From positions 92,684,571-92,748,570 of the forward strand of contig NC_134846.1 in the NCBI RefSeq assembly GCF_965363235.1: a stretch of DNA of 64,000 nt. The letters are read 5' to 3'. How positions within the stretch are numbered: position 1 is the stretch's first letter; every line of letters starts with the position of its first letter. The position numbers and the translations under genes were made by a program. The notes beneath the pieces were generated by a model that saw only the letters and a program-made list of their open reading frames with translations, had not been told where the DNA came from and did no database searches. Positions 10,365-34,300 of this stretch are shown one piece after another. Origin of the DNA: Mytilus galloprovincialis (Eukaryota > Mollusca > Bivalvia > Mytilida > Mytilidae).

Positions 10365-10544
10365 TCGTGGCCAAAAAATTATAATTTGAACAAACTTACA
10401 TCTTGTACACAACATATATATAATACAATTTCGTTTCAATCTGACATAATTTCAGTGGAATATATTATTCTGTGTCTTTCTGACAGGCAATGATTCATAT
10501 AGTTTCATTCCACTGTCTGACATCCTTTCAAATTTATGCATATT

Positions 10545-10790
10545 TCAGTGGCAAGTAGATCCTGCTCAACACGCGACACCCGTCCCGTTGCTCATGTTAT
10601 TACAACGCCGATAAATAGTCTAACTTGGTAGGTCACATTCATGAATAGGGAAGGGGATTGTAGTTACGACATAAGGAACATATCCGATATCATCGGTGAA
10701 ACGGCTATTCCAGAACGGTCAACAAACCCGTGATGGCGTCCGTAAAATTTACAAAGTGATGATTTCAACTTCATCATTTGGACTCTTGGT
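10545..10790 (-). mobile_element. 3' tail of a Penelope-like element (fragment)
   Basis: Second copy of the block at 9590-9790: cctgctcaacacgcgacacc ... ggaaggggattgtagttacg ... cgtccgtaaaatttacaaag. Non-coding. Confidence 0.6.
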
Positions 10791-10879
10791 CTAGGAAAAT
10801 GAAAATTCACAATTGAGAAAACGAAATCATCCCTTTTGTCGTAAAGTTTGTTTTACAAACGACCCTCATAGTCAATATC

Positions 10880-11110
10880 TCGATTATATAAGTCCTAATC
10901 AAATGGCAAAAATCTAAAGCCCAAGTACATCAAACGAATGGATAACTGTCATATTTCTGACTTGGCACAGGCTTTTTCTTTTGTAGAAAATGGTGGATTA
11001 AATTGGATTTTATAGCGCTAAACCTCTCACTTATAAGAATGTCGCATCAAATTCCATTGTATTTACAACGGTGCGTGAACAACTTTTCAAAACAGACATA
11101 ATAGGTAAAA
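10880..11110. repeat. Dispersed repeat R5
   Basis: Carries tcaaatggcaaaaatctaaa ... acatcaaacgaatgga ... tttctgacttggcacagg, recurring at 13045-13330, 41845-41960, 42880-42990 and 61385-61620 and inverted at 13400-13550. Non-coding. Confidence 0.6.
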
Positions 11111-11289
11111 TTGTCAAAATAGGGGTACATCAGCCAACGTATATACAAATGTCTTATATTCAGGAGGGCCAATTCATACTTTGTCAGATACCGGTACCAC
11201 TCTGATTCTAACAACTACTCTGAAAGAGAAATTATCAAGATGCTTGATTGCTTGATTGACAGCATCATAGCTACGTTTGGATGACTTGT

Positions 11290-11870
11290 TTCTGAACAAA
11301 CAATCGGCATTCCAATGAGAACCAAGTGTGCTCCTCTTCTTAGCGACCAATTATTTTATTCATTTGAGGTTAACTTCATACAGGATTGTCTTGTTAAGTG
11401 CATCTTTGTCTTCGAACTTGAATTAAAGTTAACAAAAGATACAGTAAAGTCTAACTCATATCGTGACTTGTATCTAGAAATTGACAATTGCAGCAGTATT
11501 CCAGCAGCGCCTTCATATGGACTATATATCTCCCAGGTAAAACGGTATTTCAGAGCTTGCATTTCCTATCATGATTACCTTGATGGACGGTTTCTGCTTA
11601 CAAGGAAACTATAAACGAAATGGAGTTCATAGCGGTGAATTTTATGAAAGCTATCAAGCATTGATTGACTGTTATGGATAAATCTGTTCGGTGACAATGA
11701 ATATGATCAAATAATAATCATAACCCGTCCGTCTCGAATGTGACCTACCGAATTAAACTCATCATCGGATTTGTTCTTTTACTTACAACACGACCGGTGC
11801 CACATTTGGAGCACATGTAATCATCCCTAGTTGTGTTTAAAGCGGGTTATTGTTGCTTGCTTTTGTGTGT
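11290..11870 (+). mobile_element. Penelope-like reverse transcriptase fragment and 3' tail
   Basis: Reads IGIPMRTKCAPLLSDQ, then after a gap PSYGLYISQ and a FLLTRKL-like stretch; these are landmarks of Penelope-like reverse transcriptase (IPMGTNCAPL..D and SYGVYISQL). Internal RT sequence is missing, including the catalytic YxDD region, so it is a decayed remnant. Followed by the tail block with ctaccgaattaaactcatcatc. Confidence 0.75.
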
Positions 11871-12164
11871 TGTTTTATACCGGTAACAGTCTCGTCTATC
11901 CCTTATCATACAAAACGTTTTTCTAATTAAAATTGTCACATTCACTAGTTAAAACATTTATTTTTGTTGTCTGCTATACGGTCGGGTTGATGTCGCTTTG
12001 ACACATTCCCATTTCCTTTCTCAATTTTATTTGACCCATGGTTTATGAATTTGGTGATGTCTTGGTGTTAGATATCAATTACCAATCAGCTATTGTGAGA
12101 TGACTTATCACTTGATATGAATTATCCATTTATCTTATAGAAATAACAAGTTTTGTGATCTCTT

Positions 12165-12330
12165 CTCTGGAGATTATCCACGGTTTAAGTCTAGTTCTAG
12201 TTGCTCAGTATTTAGTTTTCTATGGTATTTCAGGTTTTTGTCATGGCATTGTTGTTAGTTTGTCTTTTACTTATGACGTTCTTTTGTCACCTTTCGCCCG
12301 AGTCTCTTTTATAAAATTAGACATCATTCA
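12165..12330 (+). repeat. Dispersed repeat R4 fragment
   Basis: Diverged copy of the sequence that reads atcgaaaataaactgacaac / gatcaaagagggacgaaaga on its other strand (compare 31970-32085). The open frame here is not a gene. Confidence 0.4.
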
Positions 12331-13044
12331 AAAACTAATATTCGGCTTGAACATTCTTGATGACGGCGAATCCAGAAATGCACTTCGAATGCATGGCATT
12401 TAAACAGTGTTCATTTTATTATGGCGACAGTATAGTTAGCCGATGCTCACATCTCGTAACTCGATTAAGAAAAGAAATGGCAAGGTAAAAATCTTAGGGT
12501 ATCGCATGAACTCCAAAAGAGAGAACGATTGAAATATATTTGTTCTTTTTTGATAAACAGGATTTTTTTTTATCAATATGATGTCATGTTGAACATTCAT
12601 ATCTCAGATGAAACAAAATGTCTAAACTTGCATTTCCCATAATGATTATCGTGATGGAGGGTTTCTCCAACAAGTAAGCTTTCAAAACAAGTGTTTCGAG
12701 TGCTGAAGTTGAAGTCATCGTATCAACAATTTTCGGACATGATCAGTTGACCGTTATGGAACATCTTTTTCACAGATGACTATGGATATTTTGTTATTTG
12801 TCGTATCCGCCGTCCTTAACTGCGTATGAAGCATGATAAGACTTATCACCGATATTTTAAGACTTTATCTGCCTGACCTACCTTTAATCCAGAGTGAATC
12901 TGTCAATAAATATACTTGATTCTTTAAAATAATAAGTAGTAATCACCGGTTTTCTCTCAACATTTTTTTAATGATTGAACCGTAAAAACAGTATGATAGT
13001 AAACTATGAATTATCTGAAACAATTTTAAGAATATAGTTGTCTT

Positions 13045-13555
13045 GAAAGAGGGACGAAAGATATCAAAGGGACAGAAAGTTACAAAGTAAAGTAAGAAAA
13101 ATACCAAACTTCAAGAAAAATTCAAAACGGAAAGTTCCTAAACAAATGGCAAATGCAAAGCTCAAACACGCCAAACGAATGGAAAAACACGTATCATATT
13201 CCTGACTTGGTACAGGTATTTGGATGGCGGATGAGTCTTTGTTTGATGGCTTGCTAAAACTGTCACTTGTATGACAGTCATATAGAATTCTATTATATTG
13301 ACAGAAACCTTGTGTCATAGCTTGCTAAAAGTCTCACCTGTATGACAGTCACATATAATTCTATTATATTACTAACGATGTTGTCAAGATAATTGAATTT
13401 GATGCGACTGTCATACAAGTGAGAGTTATAGCGTCTAAAAGCCAGGTTTAGTCCACTTTTTTCCAAATTTGAAAATGTCTATACAAAGTCAGAAATATGA
13501 CAGTTGTCCGTTCGTTTGATGGTTTTATTAATATTTGATTTTACCATTTTATTAG
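13045..13555. repeat. R4/R5 repeats in inverted arrangement
   Basis: 13045-13330 reads gagggacgaaagatatcaaa ... aaacgccaaacgaatggaaa type sequence; 13400-13555 carries its reverse complement (agtcagaaatatgacagttg, cgttcgtttgatgg). The two arms face each other across about 70 bp containing two copies of a ttgctaaaa-ctcac-tgtatgacagtcata motif (13250-13370). Confidence 0.55.
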
Positions 13556-13559
13556 GGAC

Positions 13560-13815
13560 ATTTTTTTTTTTTTTATAAATTTCCTGTTTACAAAACATTG
13601 AATTTGTCGAAAAACTAAGGATTTTCTTATCCCAGACATAGATTACTTTAGCCGTATGTGGCACAACTTTTTGGAATTTTGAATCCTCATTGCTCTTCAA
13701 CTTCGTACTTGTTTGGCTTTATAAATATTTTGTTATGAGCGTCACTGATGAGTCTTGTGTAGACGAAACGCGCGTCTGGTGTACTAAATTATAATCCTGG
13801 TACCTTTGATAACTA
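13560..13815 (+). mobile_element. Hammerhead-bearing dispersed repeat R2
   Basis: About 255 bp from ataaatttcctgtttacaaa through cttcaacttcgtacttgttt to the hammerhead core and tataatcctggtacctttga. Full-length relatives lie at 15272-15530 and 38300-38545; partial ones at 34326-34420 (-), 39582-39770 (-) and 63925-64000 (-). Confidence 0.8.
13739..13782 (+). ncRNA. Hammerhead ribozyme core (R2)
   Basis: Stem I GCGTCA pairs TGGTGT; CTGATGA; stem II GTCT-TGTGT-AGAC; GAAA; stem III self-complementary CGCGCG; UC at the cleavage site. All core nucleotides are intact. Confidence 0.85.
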
Positions 13816-14089
13816 TTTACAGTCATAATAGGTAAAAATGCCAAACATTGAGGTTCATCAGTTAATATTGTTATATCCTCTTAATCGCATCAAATAAACA
13901 AATATGACAACAAAGAAAAACAAACATAGACACTCTATAGACAAACACATAATCCTGGTACCTTTTATAACTATAGGCAAAAATGAAAGACAAGAATAAA
14001 AAAAAAATGACAATAGCAAAAAATTGAAAACAAATCGTTTAATAATTTCTTGCGTCCGAAACGCTTTTCAAAATTGCAAAAGGGAGGAA

Positions 14090-14175
14090 TATATAAAAGA
14101 GGGACGAGAAATAACAGAGGTAAATATCGAACCACGCCAAAAGGACTTAACATTAAAAGTGAAAAAAATATACAA
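14090..14175. repeat. Dispersed repeat R4 fragment
   Basis: aagagggacgagaaataaca, gaggtaaatatcgaacc. Short and diverged; the rest of 13816-14515 shows nothing recognisable. Confidence 0.4.
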
Positions 14176-14519
14176 AGACATCTAAAGAACACTATCATAC
14201 GCTAATAAGATGATAAACAACGTCGGTACCTAGAATATATACTTCTTGGTATTTTCCATGAATCTTTGAAAATAAGGACGAGACGTTTTTGACATAACTA
14301 TTGCTCATCAACTTTCTGCTCATATACTGGCGACGTTTATAAAGCCTAAACAGCGGTTGCAAGCTCTGGAATACCGATTCATCATCAATGAGTTTGGAAA
14401 TACTATGAAGTAAGTATATTTCTGTTACGGTGTTGGAAGATCGATTCGTTTTTCATAGATTCTGGTACAGATAATTAACTTTTATTTCTGGAGGATAAAT
14501 TAATGGAACCCATTCAAAA

Positions 14520-15080
14520 AAAGGTTTGAGCATGATTAATGCATCAATGGTATGATACTTAACACCTAACGGGAGAATTTGTACTTGACTTTGATGTGAC
14601 GAATCAGTTTAATTGAGGTCTGGAGCTGGCATGTCAGTGAATGGTAATAGTCCTTTGTTCATTGATGTATCATTGTCATTTTGCTTAGTTTCTTTTGATA
14701 CCTATTCTGACAATCGACTCGGACTTCCGTTTAACTGAGTTTAACTGTGTATTGCTATGTGTTTCTTTATTCTACAGTGGCTAGAGGTATAAGGAGTAGG
14801 TTGAATACCTATTGGTGGCCTTCGGTTGTTGTCTGCTCTTTGGTCGGGTTGTTGTCCCATTTCCATTCTCAATTTTATCTGAATGTGAAATTAAATTATC
14901 TGGCTTCTTTGATCTTCTTGTATTTGACAAGTTTCTATAGAAACTTCGACTCCATGAGTGGTCGGCAAGAAGAGGTGCACAGTTAGTTCCCATATGAATG
15001 CAAACATTTTCTGAAAAAGACAGCCTCCACGTTTAACAAATATATGTTCAATAAGAGACTCCAGCATACCTATCACTAGT
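14520..15080. mobile_element. Penelope-like element pieces: 3' tail (+) and RT fragment (-)
   Basis: 14570-14880 matches the 3' tail that follows the RT at 24541-24760 (taacgggagaatttgtac, tcagtttaattgaggtctgg, agctggcatgtcag). 14900-15076 on the minus strand reads IGMLESLIEHIFVKRGG ... MGTNCAPLLADH, an RT fragment. Both are short decayed remnants. Confidence 0.6.
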
Positions 15081-15271
15081 TCCTCCGTGTAGCTTGATTT
15101 ACCTTTTTGTTAACTATTAACAACATTTATCTGCAAAATGTTACTCGGAAAAAAAATCTTGTCGAATCTTCAAACGTTTTAAATCAATTTTGTCAAGTTC
15201 AAATTCATTCACATAAAATATGAATACACAAATATACAAAGAAACACTATTCTTCCTTTGTTTGTTTAATT

Positions 15272-15530
15272 TTTTTTTTTATATAAATTTCCTGTTTACA
15301 AAACTAGGATTTTTCGAAAAATTCGGGATTTTCTTATCCCAGCAATAGATTACCTGAGTTGTGCTTGGCACAACTTTTTTGGAATTTTGGGTCCTAACTG
15401 CTCTTCAACTTTGTACTTGTTTGGCCTTAAAATTTTTTTATCTGAGCGTCACTGATGAGTCTTATGTAGACGAAACGCGCGTCTGGCGTATTAGATTATA
15501 ATCCTGGTACCTTTGATAACTACTTATACC
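15272..15530 (+). mobile_element. Hammerhead-bearing dispersed repeat R2
   Basis: Same 250-bp sequence as 13560-13815, same orientation, 1.7 kb downstream. Confidence 0.8.
15446..15489 (+). ncRNA. Hammerhead ribozyme core (R2)
   Basis: GCGTCA with TGGCGT, CTGATGA, GTCT-TATGT-AGAC, GAAA, CGCGCG, UC. Intact core with the best stem I of the R2 copies. Confidence 0.85.
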
Positions 15531-15772
15531 TTGAAACATTAAAACAGTTTCAACAGCAATTGCTTATTCTTGTTTTTTCAAAGAAACCAGTTTTATAATT
15601 GTACGTCAAACGCACGTTTCGTACCAAATTCTTCAGTAACGCTGAGATAAAAATAAAAGTTAAAAAAAGTCCAAACAAAGTACTGAGTTAAAGAGCATTA
15701 AGGTAAAACATAGAAAATAATTTTAAAATTTGATTGCTTTCTATAATCAAACAACTTTAAATATAGTTTTTC

Positions 15773-15778
15773 TTTATT
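15773..15778 (-). terminator. Candidate polyadenylation signal of the Kazal-domain gene
   Basis: AATAAA on the minus strand, about 50 nt past the stop codon at 15826-15828. Confidence 0.5.
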
Positions 15779-15825
15779 AGTGTAAAAATCTAATTGGTAT
15801 AAAAAGGTTGAAATTTTGCTCATTA

Positions 15826-28382
<12,557 letters not shown>

Positions 28383-28879
28383 GATACTAAATCATCATTG
28401 TGACAAAAGGAAACATTAAACAAAAAGTTTTATGATAAAATATGGGACACATTTGGGTTTCCTAGAGGATTAGATATGTGGGAGCGATGTTTCGGAATGA
28501 CAGGTGGATTTCATTTTTTTTTCTATTTCGTTGTTACGTTATAAATATTTTAATAACATATATCTGTCGCTTGCCTGTCTTTTTTTGAAAACAAGGTGAA
28601 GGGGATTTTGCTTTAGAAATGTTTTAGTTTTATGACAACGGTTGACCTAATTCTTACGTGACATACATGATTTCCACATAGAGCTACAGCGCAGCAACCA
28701 TGTTGAATTATTGCGTGCTTAAACTTAATCACCACAACGCTAACCTGAATTATGTAAATTTTCCCTGTTAGTTTAATATGAAACGCATGTATGCTTAATA
28801 CATATATATAATTGAAAGTATTTCAGCTTCCCAAATGTGAACCTTTCAATTATATGTAGCAACATTCCAGCTGCGCATG

Positions 28880-29250
28880 CATACGGTGTATATATTCCTG
28901 GACTTGTTTTTCCTATCATGATGTCCTTGATAGAGGATTGCTGCTAACTAAGAAGCTTTTAAACCAAGACTTCCATATGGAGAATCATCCCTTCATTAAT
29001 TTTACGGACAAGTTGGTTGGCCGTTATGGTGAAACGGATTAGTTCCTCATATCGTAACTATAATCCCGTCTTCTGTTCACGAATGTGAACTACTTAATTA
29101 GACTTGTTATCTTGTTTTTACTAACATGCGCAACATGACGGGTGCCACATGTGGAGCAGGATCTGCTTACCCTTCCGGAGCACCTGAGATCACCCCCAGG
29201 TTTAAGTAGGGTTCGTGTTGCTTAGTCTTTGGTTTTAAATGTTGTGTTTT
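28880..29250 (+). mobile_element. Penelope-like RT C-terminal remnant and 3' tail
   Basis: atattcctggacttgttttt, gatagaggattgctgctaac, aagaagcttttaaaccaaga parallel the 19430-19520 remnant; then cacatgtggagcaggatctg, cttacccttccggagcacct. Non-coding. Confidence 0.6.
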
Positions 29251-30584
29251 GTGTAGTATTGTTTGTTTGTTTGTGTGTTTTTTTTAATCATGGCATTGAA
29301 GCTTATAACCAAAGCTATTGATTCACGACATTTTTCACTTTGTAGTTTATGGGGAACACTGAAAATTGTGAAAACATCAATTAAATTGAAAGTCAGATCG
29401 ATGCATATTTTGACAAACTTTCGATCAAATGGATTCCACTTATATATTCCGTCCTTAAATGCTTTTTTTCATGTTACAATTTTCACATAATGAAAGAAAT
29501 AGTTTGATGAAATCGCTAGATATTTGAGAAGCCATTGTAACAAGGGAAACATTTACATAGTTATTATTAAGTTGTTGAATTATACGGTCTATGTAAACTC
29601 TGGGCAACTTTTGTTCAGCAAATTTCAACTAGATTAAACAAAACTTAATTAATCCTTGATATAGACGTAACCGGTTACAAACAACTGTATAGTCTGCTTA
29701 TTTTGCCTGTGAACTTTGAAATTTAGACCGATTAAAATGTGACCAAACAGTTATTTGTAATTCTCAGTCATATTTTGACACATGAAACACCTTATGTAAA
29801 TACTTTGTAAACAAGAAGTTTCCACTGAAATAATGTTTATAGGTCAGGGTATTAGAATTGACAAAAATGTGTATTTATAACACATCTTTATCTAACATTT
29901 GAAAAAACCCCAAACATTTCATCCTATTTCTGTGACATATAAAAGCACTTGAAGTAATATATCGGTCGCCAGACTTGGACTACAGAGAATAATAGGGGAT
30001 ATCAAATAGACTTCATGTAAACTTTAAGGTAAGGAGGCATATTATACATAAGAGGAGTGGATGAAGTAAAATGTACAGAATAAACTATTTATGTGCACAG
30101 TCTGGAAACAATTCAACTTCCATTAGATATGCTTATGCTTTCGGAACACAAACCTATTAAAAGTTAAAGACAAATGAAAAATTCTAACGGGACAACCAAA
30201 GCCGTACTGTTTAACTTTGCAGGTGAATTTGAAATACTCATACAAAGTTAAAATATATTTCGAAGTTTATGTACTTGAAGATGAGAGGAGAAATACCAAA
30301 GGGACATTCGAAGTCATAGATAAAAAATAAATTGAAAACACCATGGTAAAAATAAAAAAAATATAACAAATTACCTTCTGGCTACAAGACGAACTGTAGT
30401 TCTCTTAATACTGACGTACTGTATTTCCAACTGCAGTGGGACCGAAACAGTAGATAAGAAATACTGTCGTGTCGTTCTATTGAAAATGTAGATCAAATCG
30501 ATATATTATTAACATGCCCGACCGTGAATTGGAGAAGCCAGGGCCGGTTGGACGTTTTAATCCTCATCTTCGAATCCCTCCATA

Positions 30585-31130
30585 ATTCAATCGTCTATCC
30601 ATCCATTCGTTAATCTAGACAACCATACGTCAATGCGTTATCAATCTTGCAATCCCTATAACCCTCCACAATTCTTTCGCTAATCCATCAATCCGTCAAT
30701 CTATACAACTATACACCAATGCGTTGTCAGTCATTCATTCCTCCCTCCATCCCTCCAAAATTATTCCGTCCATCCATCCATTCATCAATCTATACGTCAA
30801 TGCGTTGTCAGTCTTTCCATCCCTCCAGAATTCTTCCGTCTATCCATCCATCCATCCATCTATACAACTATAAGTCAATGCGTTGTCAGTCTTTCCATCC
30901 CTCCAGAATTCTTCCGTCTATCCATCCATCCATCCATCTATACAACTATAAGTCAATGCGTTGTTAGTCTTGCAATCCATCAATCTATACAACTATAAGT
31001 CAATGCGTTGTTAGTCATGCAATCCATCCATCTATACAACTATAAGTCAATGCGTTGTTAGTCTTGCAATCCCTCCATCCCTCGATAATTCTGTCGTCTC
31101 TTCATTCATTATTCCATCTATACAACTATA
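30585..31130. repeat. Minisatellite with CCATCCATC-rich units
   Basis: Units of about 47-85 bp starting caatgcgttgtcagtctttc and ending atctatacaactataagt; two neighbours at about 30800 and 30878 are identical. Internal (CCAT)n runs. The open frame over 30719-30967 is translated repeat. Confidence 0.9.
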
Positions 31131-31186
31131 CGTAACTGTTTCATTCCCCTTCCGTTTATTTATCTATTACTATCAGTTCTCATTCT

Positions 31187-31200
31187 TATATTTATATATA
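31187..31200 (+). promoter_or_regulatory. Possible TATA element of the + strand gene
   Basis: TATATTTATATATA, 143 nt before the ATG at 31343. AT-rich surroundings make chance likely. Confidence 0.3.
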
Positions 31201-31342
31201 CCTTAGATTTTGATAATCAATATGTGCGTCCTTTCTTTTTTATTACATTTTTCTTCTGCGTTTTGACTGCCTCAATGAAAAGCATAGGAAACGCTTACAC
31301 GAATATGTTCTTGAACTTTCAGTTTCCTTCTCCCCAGTTAAC

Positions 31343-31397
31343 ATGTTGTCGATTAAAAGGATTGTAGTCATTCTCCTGGCAATCAATTACTGTCGAG
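31343..31397 (+). CDS. Exon 1, signal peptide
   Basis: MLSIKRIVVILLAINYCR, then G in phase 1; donor GTAAGA. Short basic N-region and hydrophobic core fit a cleavable signal. Confidence 0.82.
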
Positions 31398-34300
31398 GTA
31401 AGAAATATTTATATGAGAAGAAACATACACGTGTTTAAATAGATGAAAGAGAACGTGTATAACGAAAAATTTAACAAGATTTGTTGACAAAAAAAGATAA
31501 TGATGCGCCTTTTATATTTTTTTCTCGAATATCAAAAGTATGCATTTTGTTTTTCTGCATCCTTGATTTAAGTATGGAACATCAAATGGTGCTTTTGTGG
31601 TTAGGTTCTTGTCGAGAAGCTCGAAAATTCAAAGGACGCTGTTTTCTTGACTAATCGGTTATTGAGGTTGAAACCCTAATTGTCCTTAAATGTTCACCTG
31701 CCAATTAATTACAAAAAAGATCAAAAGTTTCAACAATCTTCGAAGCACTTAGTATGTCCTACGATAAGGTACAGATTGTCTTAGGTAGATGAGGATACAT
31801 TAGAAACCTTGCATTATTGATGTTTTTTTTCTAAAGTTTTATGAAAATGTTTGGATATTTTCACACAAAACTGCATATATCAACATGTAAGGTATTGAGA
31901 TCAACGTTAGATTAGCTTTCTGTTCCTTTAGATATACGTAAAGATACATTTTAGTTGTGCAAAATGCTTAAAAGAGGGACGAAAGATACCAGAGGGACAG
32001 TCAAACTCATAAATCGAAAATAAACTGACAACGCCATGTCTAAAATGAAATAGACAAACAAAAGTACACACGACACAAAAGTATGGTTACGTTTTAGTAC
32101 CATTTATATCATTATGAAGCTTATTTATTGTCTTGCAGCTGAACAAAAGTTTCTGAATGATGGAGTCATAAAGAGGATTAAAGACCCAGAACTCAAACAT
32201 TCATTAGCCATAGATGAAAGGGGTGAGTACGGTTAAAATTGTTGAGTTCGTGGTCTATTGGTTAAGACAGATGTCTGCAGGGCTACAGGTCCCGAGATCA
32301 ATTCTAACTCGGGTAACTGGAACTTTGAGTACATCAGAAGGGTGATTTTCAACCTACAGATCACATCTCTGCTACCCATATCGGAGTTTATACTACAATG
32401 AATTTCTTTGGGGTATCGGTAGGGAAAAGTTGCCCCGGACTTTGATCTAGAGATCAATCTGTTGATATCTATTCGGTTCCCGCCCAGGAGCCCGGTTGCG
32501 CTTTCCGTGTTCTTTCCTTACCATAGTAACCTAAATCCCGTTGTCATAGCACTGCCTTTGGGTTGGCGGTGAGAATTGTCATTGTAAACACTTTATTGAC
32601 ACATCTGCATTAATCATATAAGGGAGTGTACACGAATTTTACTGTAATAGTCTTATCACAAAAAGAGCTATCACTCCTTTGTGTTCAGCAAAATATTTAT
32701 TTAGTCCACAATCTTCATGTTATTCATTTCTAGGTATTGAGCTGTTGCACCGAGAGAAAAGAGGCTGGGGATCAGTTATATGTAAGTAAATACTATGCAA
32801 AATTAAGCTTGTCGACTACAACAGAGAGATAAAAGATACCAAAGGAACAATCAAACTCCTAAGACAGGAATGAACTGAAAACGCTATAGCTATAACAGGA
32901 AAAGACCAACAGAAAAACATCAGTATACAAAACACAACATAGATAATTAAACACCGAGCAATAAGAACCTGACGAAAAGTTCCCTTTTATCTAAAAGCTT
33001 GGTAAAAATGATACGCTATAATTGAAGACAACTGCTCACCTTTTTGCTGCACATAAGTTTTTTTATGTTCTCGTGTTGTTCAGTCTTTATAATTTTGTGT
33101 TTTTTTACATGCAGTGCTCTGTCTTCCAACTTTTGAGCTTTTCCCTTTTCTTATATATATGCAATTTTGTGATGGTCTCGTTTGAATTGTTTTACTTTTT
33201 GTTATGTCGAGGCGTTTAAAAAACTATAGTTGTTTACATCAATGTCATTTGGTCTCATGTAATAATACTGTATCTTCTTCCTTGTTTTTAAATACAATGC
33301 GAAACTTTTAAAACGTTTTTGTCTTGCAGTTTCCGGTGTTTCCATGCTAGTGAAGGCAACGAGCCTCGGTTTGACTCTCGGAAGTGCGCTATCAGGTAAG
33401 TAACTTGATACATGGTTCCTGTTATAAAATCAGTTAAGAGGAGTTTGTTTTCAGTATTTGTAGGGATTCTTTGATTAAGTGTTTTCTCTTTCTTGTCGAT
33501 TTGTAATTTTCTCGAAAAACAACATCTAGAGTGTTCAGAATAAAAGAATGTCGAAGAATTGAAAAATATATTTCGGAAAGGAATGACCTTCAAAATTGTC
33601 TTTTATGAATCTGACGTTAATTGTCAAAGTCGAACTAAGGATATGATCATAACCGACCTTATGGCATGAAAACTTCTTGTTAATCAAAATCCGAGACGAA
33701 ACAGTCAGGGGCATAATTTGAACTGACAACATCAGTGTTCATTGTAGATCAATTGTTTCGACCAGTCGGCCCCCGAGGCCTTAAACAAGCTGTTTACCTC
33801 TCTTCATCGAAATGAAACAAATAAACAAACTATAATGCTTAGAGAGAACATACTCATAAGATCTAAATTCTAAAAAAGGAGGACATGTAAGTTTCCCCCC
33901 TCACCTGCCAGATATTCATATACCTGAACGAAATCATGTACCTCGGCATTCGTCATTTGACGTCAGATCATAATATTTTTTTTTTTAATAATTTTGGAAA
34001 TTATGGTGCTGATGGAATACCTATGTTAGTTTATGTTGAACTATTCACAACGTTCTAGAAAAACAGATGCTCTCTAGAACTTGCAGTACATTGGCATATT
34101 TCTATTGTGTATGACTGTATGTTGACTTATAGATTGGTACCAAGTCAGGAATATGACTTTTGTTTTACTCTCGTTCTGTTGGTTGATATAGTGTGATTTT
34201 TATATTGCCACCTATTTAAAACATTATAATTAAGTTAAACATTTGAATTACAGATTAAGAGCAAGTTGCTTTCTTTCGGTATTGTTTTTTCAATTTAACT

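Larger units (their letters stand above)
9945..10390 (-). mobile_element. Tandem pair of R3 hammerhead repeats (retrozyme-like)
   Basis: Two R3 hammerhead cores lie in the same orientation, at 10364-10321 and 10015-9972, with 349 nt between equivalent positions. Between them run a hairpin near 10205-10222 (CCAGTAC...GTACTGG type) and the usual R3 body. The upstream core has lost its GAAA (reads AAAA); the downstream one is intact. Confidence 0.65.
28383..31342. other. Head-to-head intergenic region, 2.96 kb
   Basis: Separates the start codons of two divergent related genes and must hold both promoters. It contains a PLE remnant (28880-29250), an R4 fragment (30285-30368) and a minisatellite (30585-31130). 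29260-30280 shows nothing recognisable. Confidence 0.7.
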
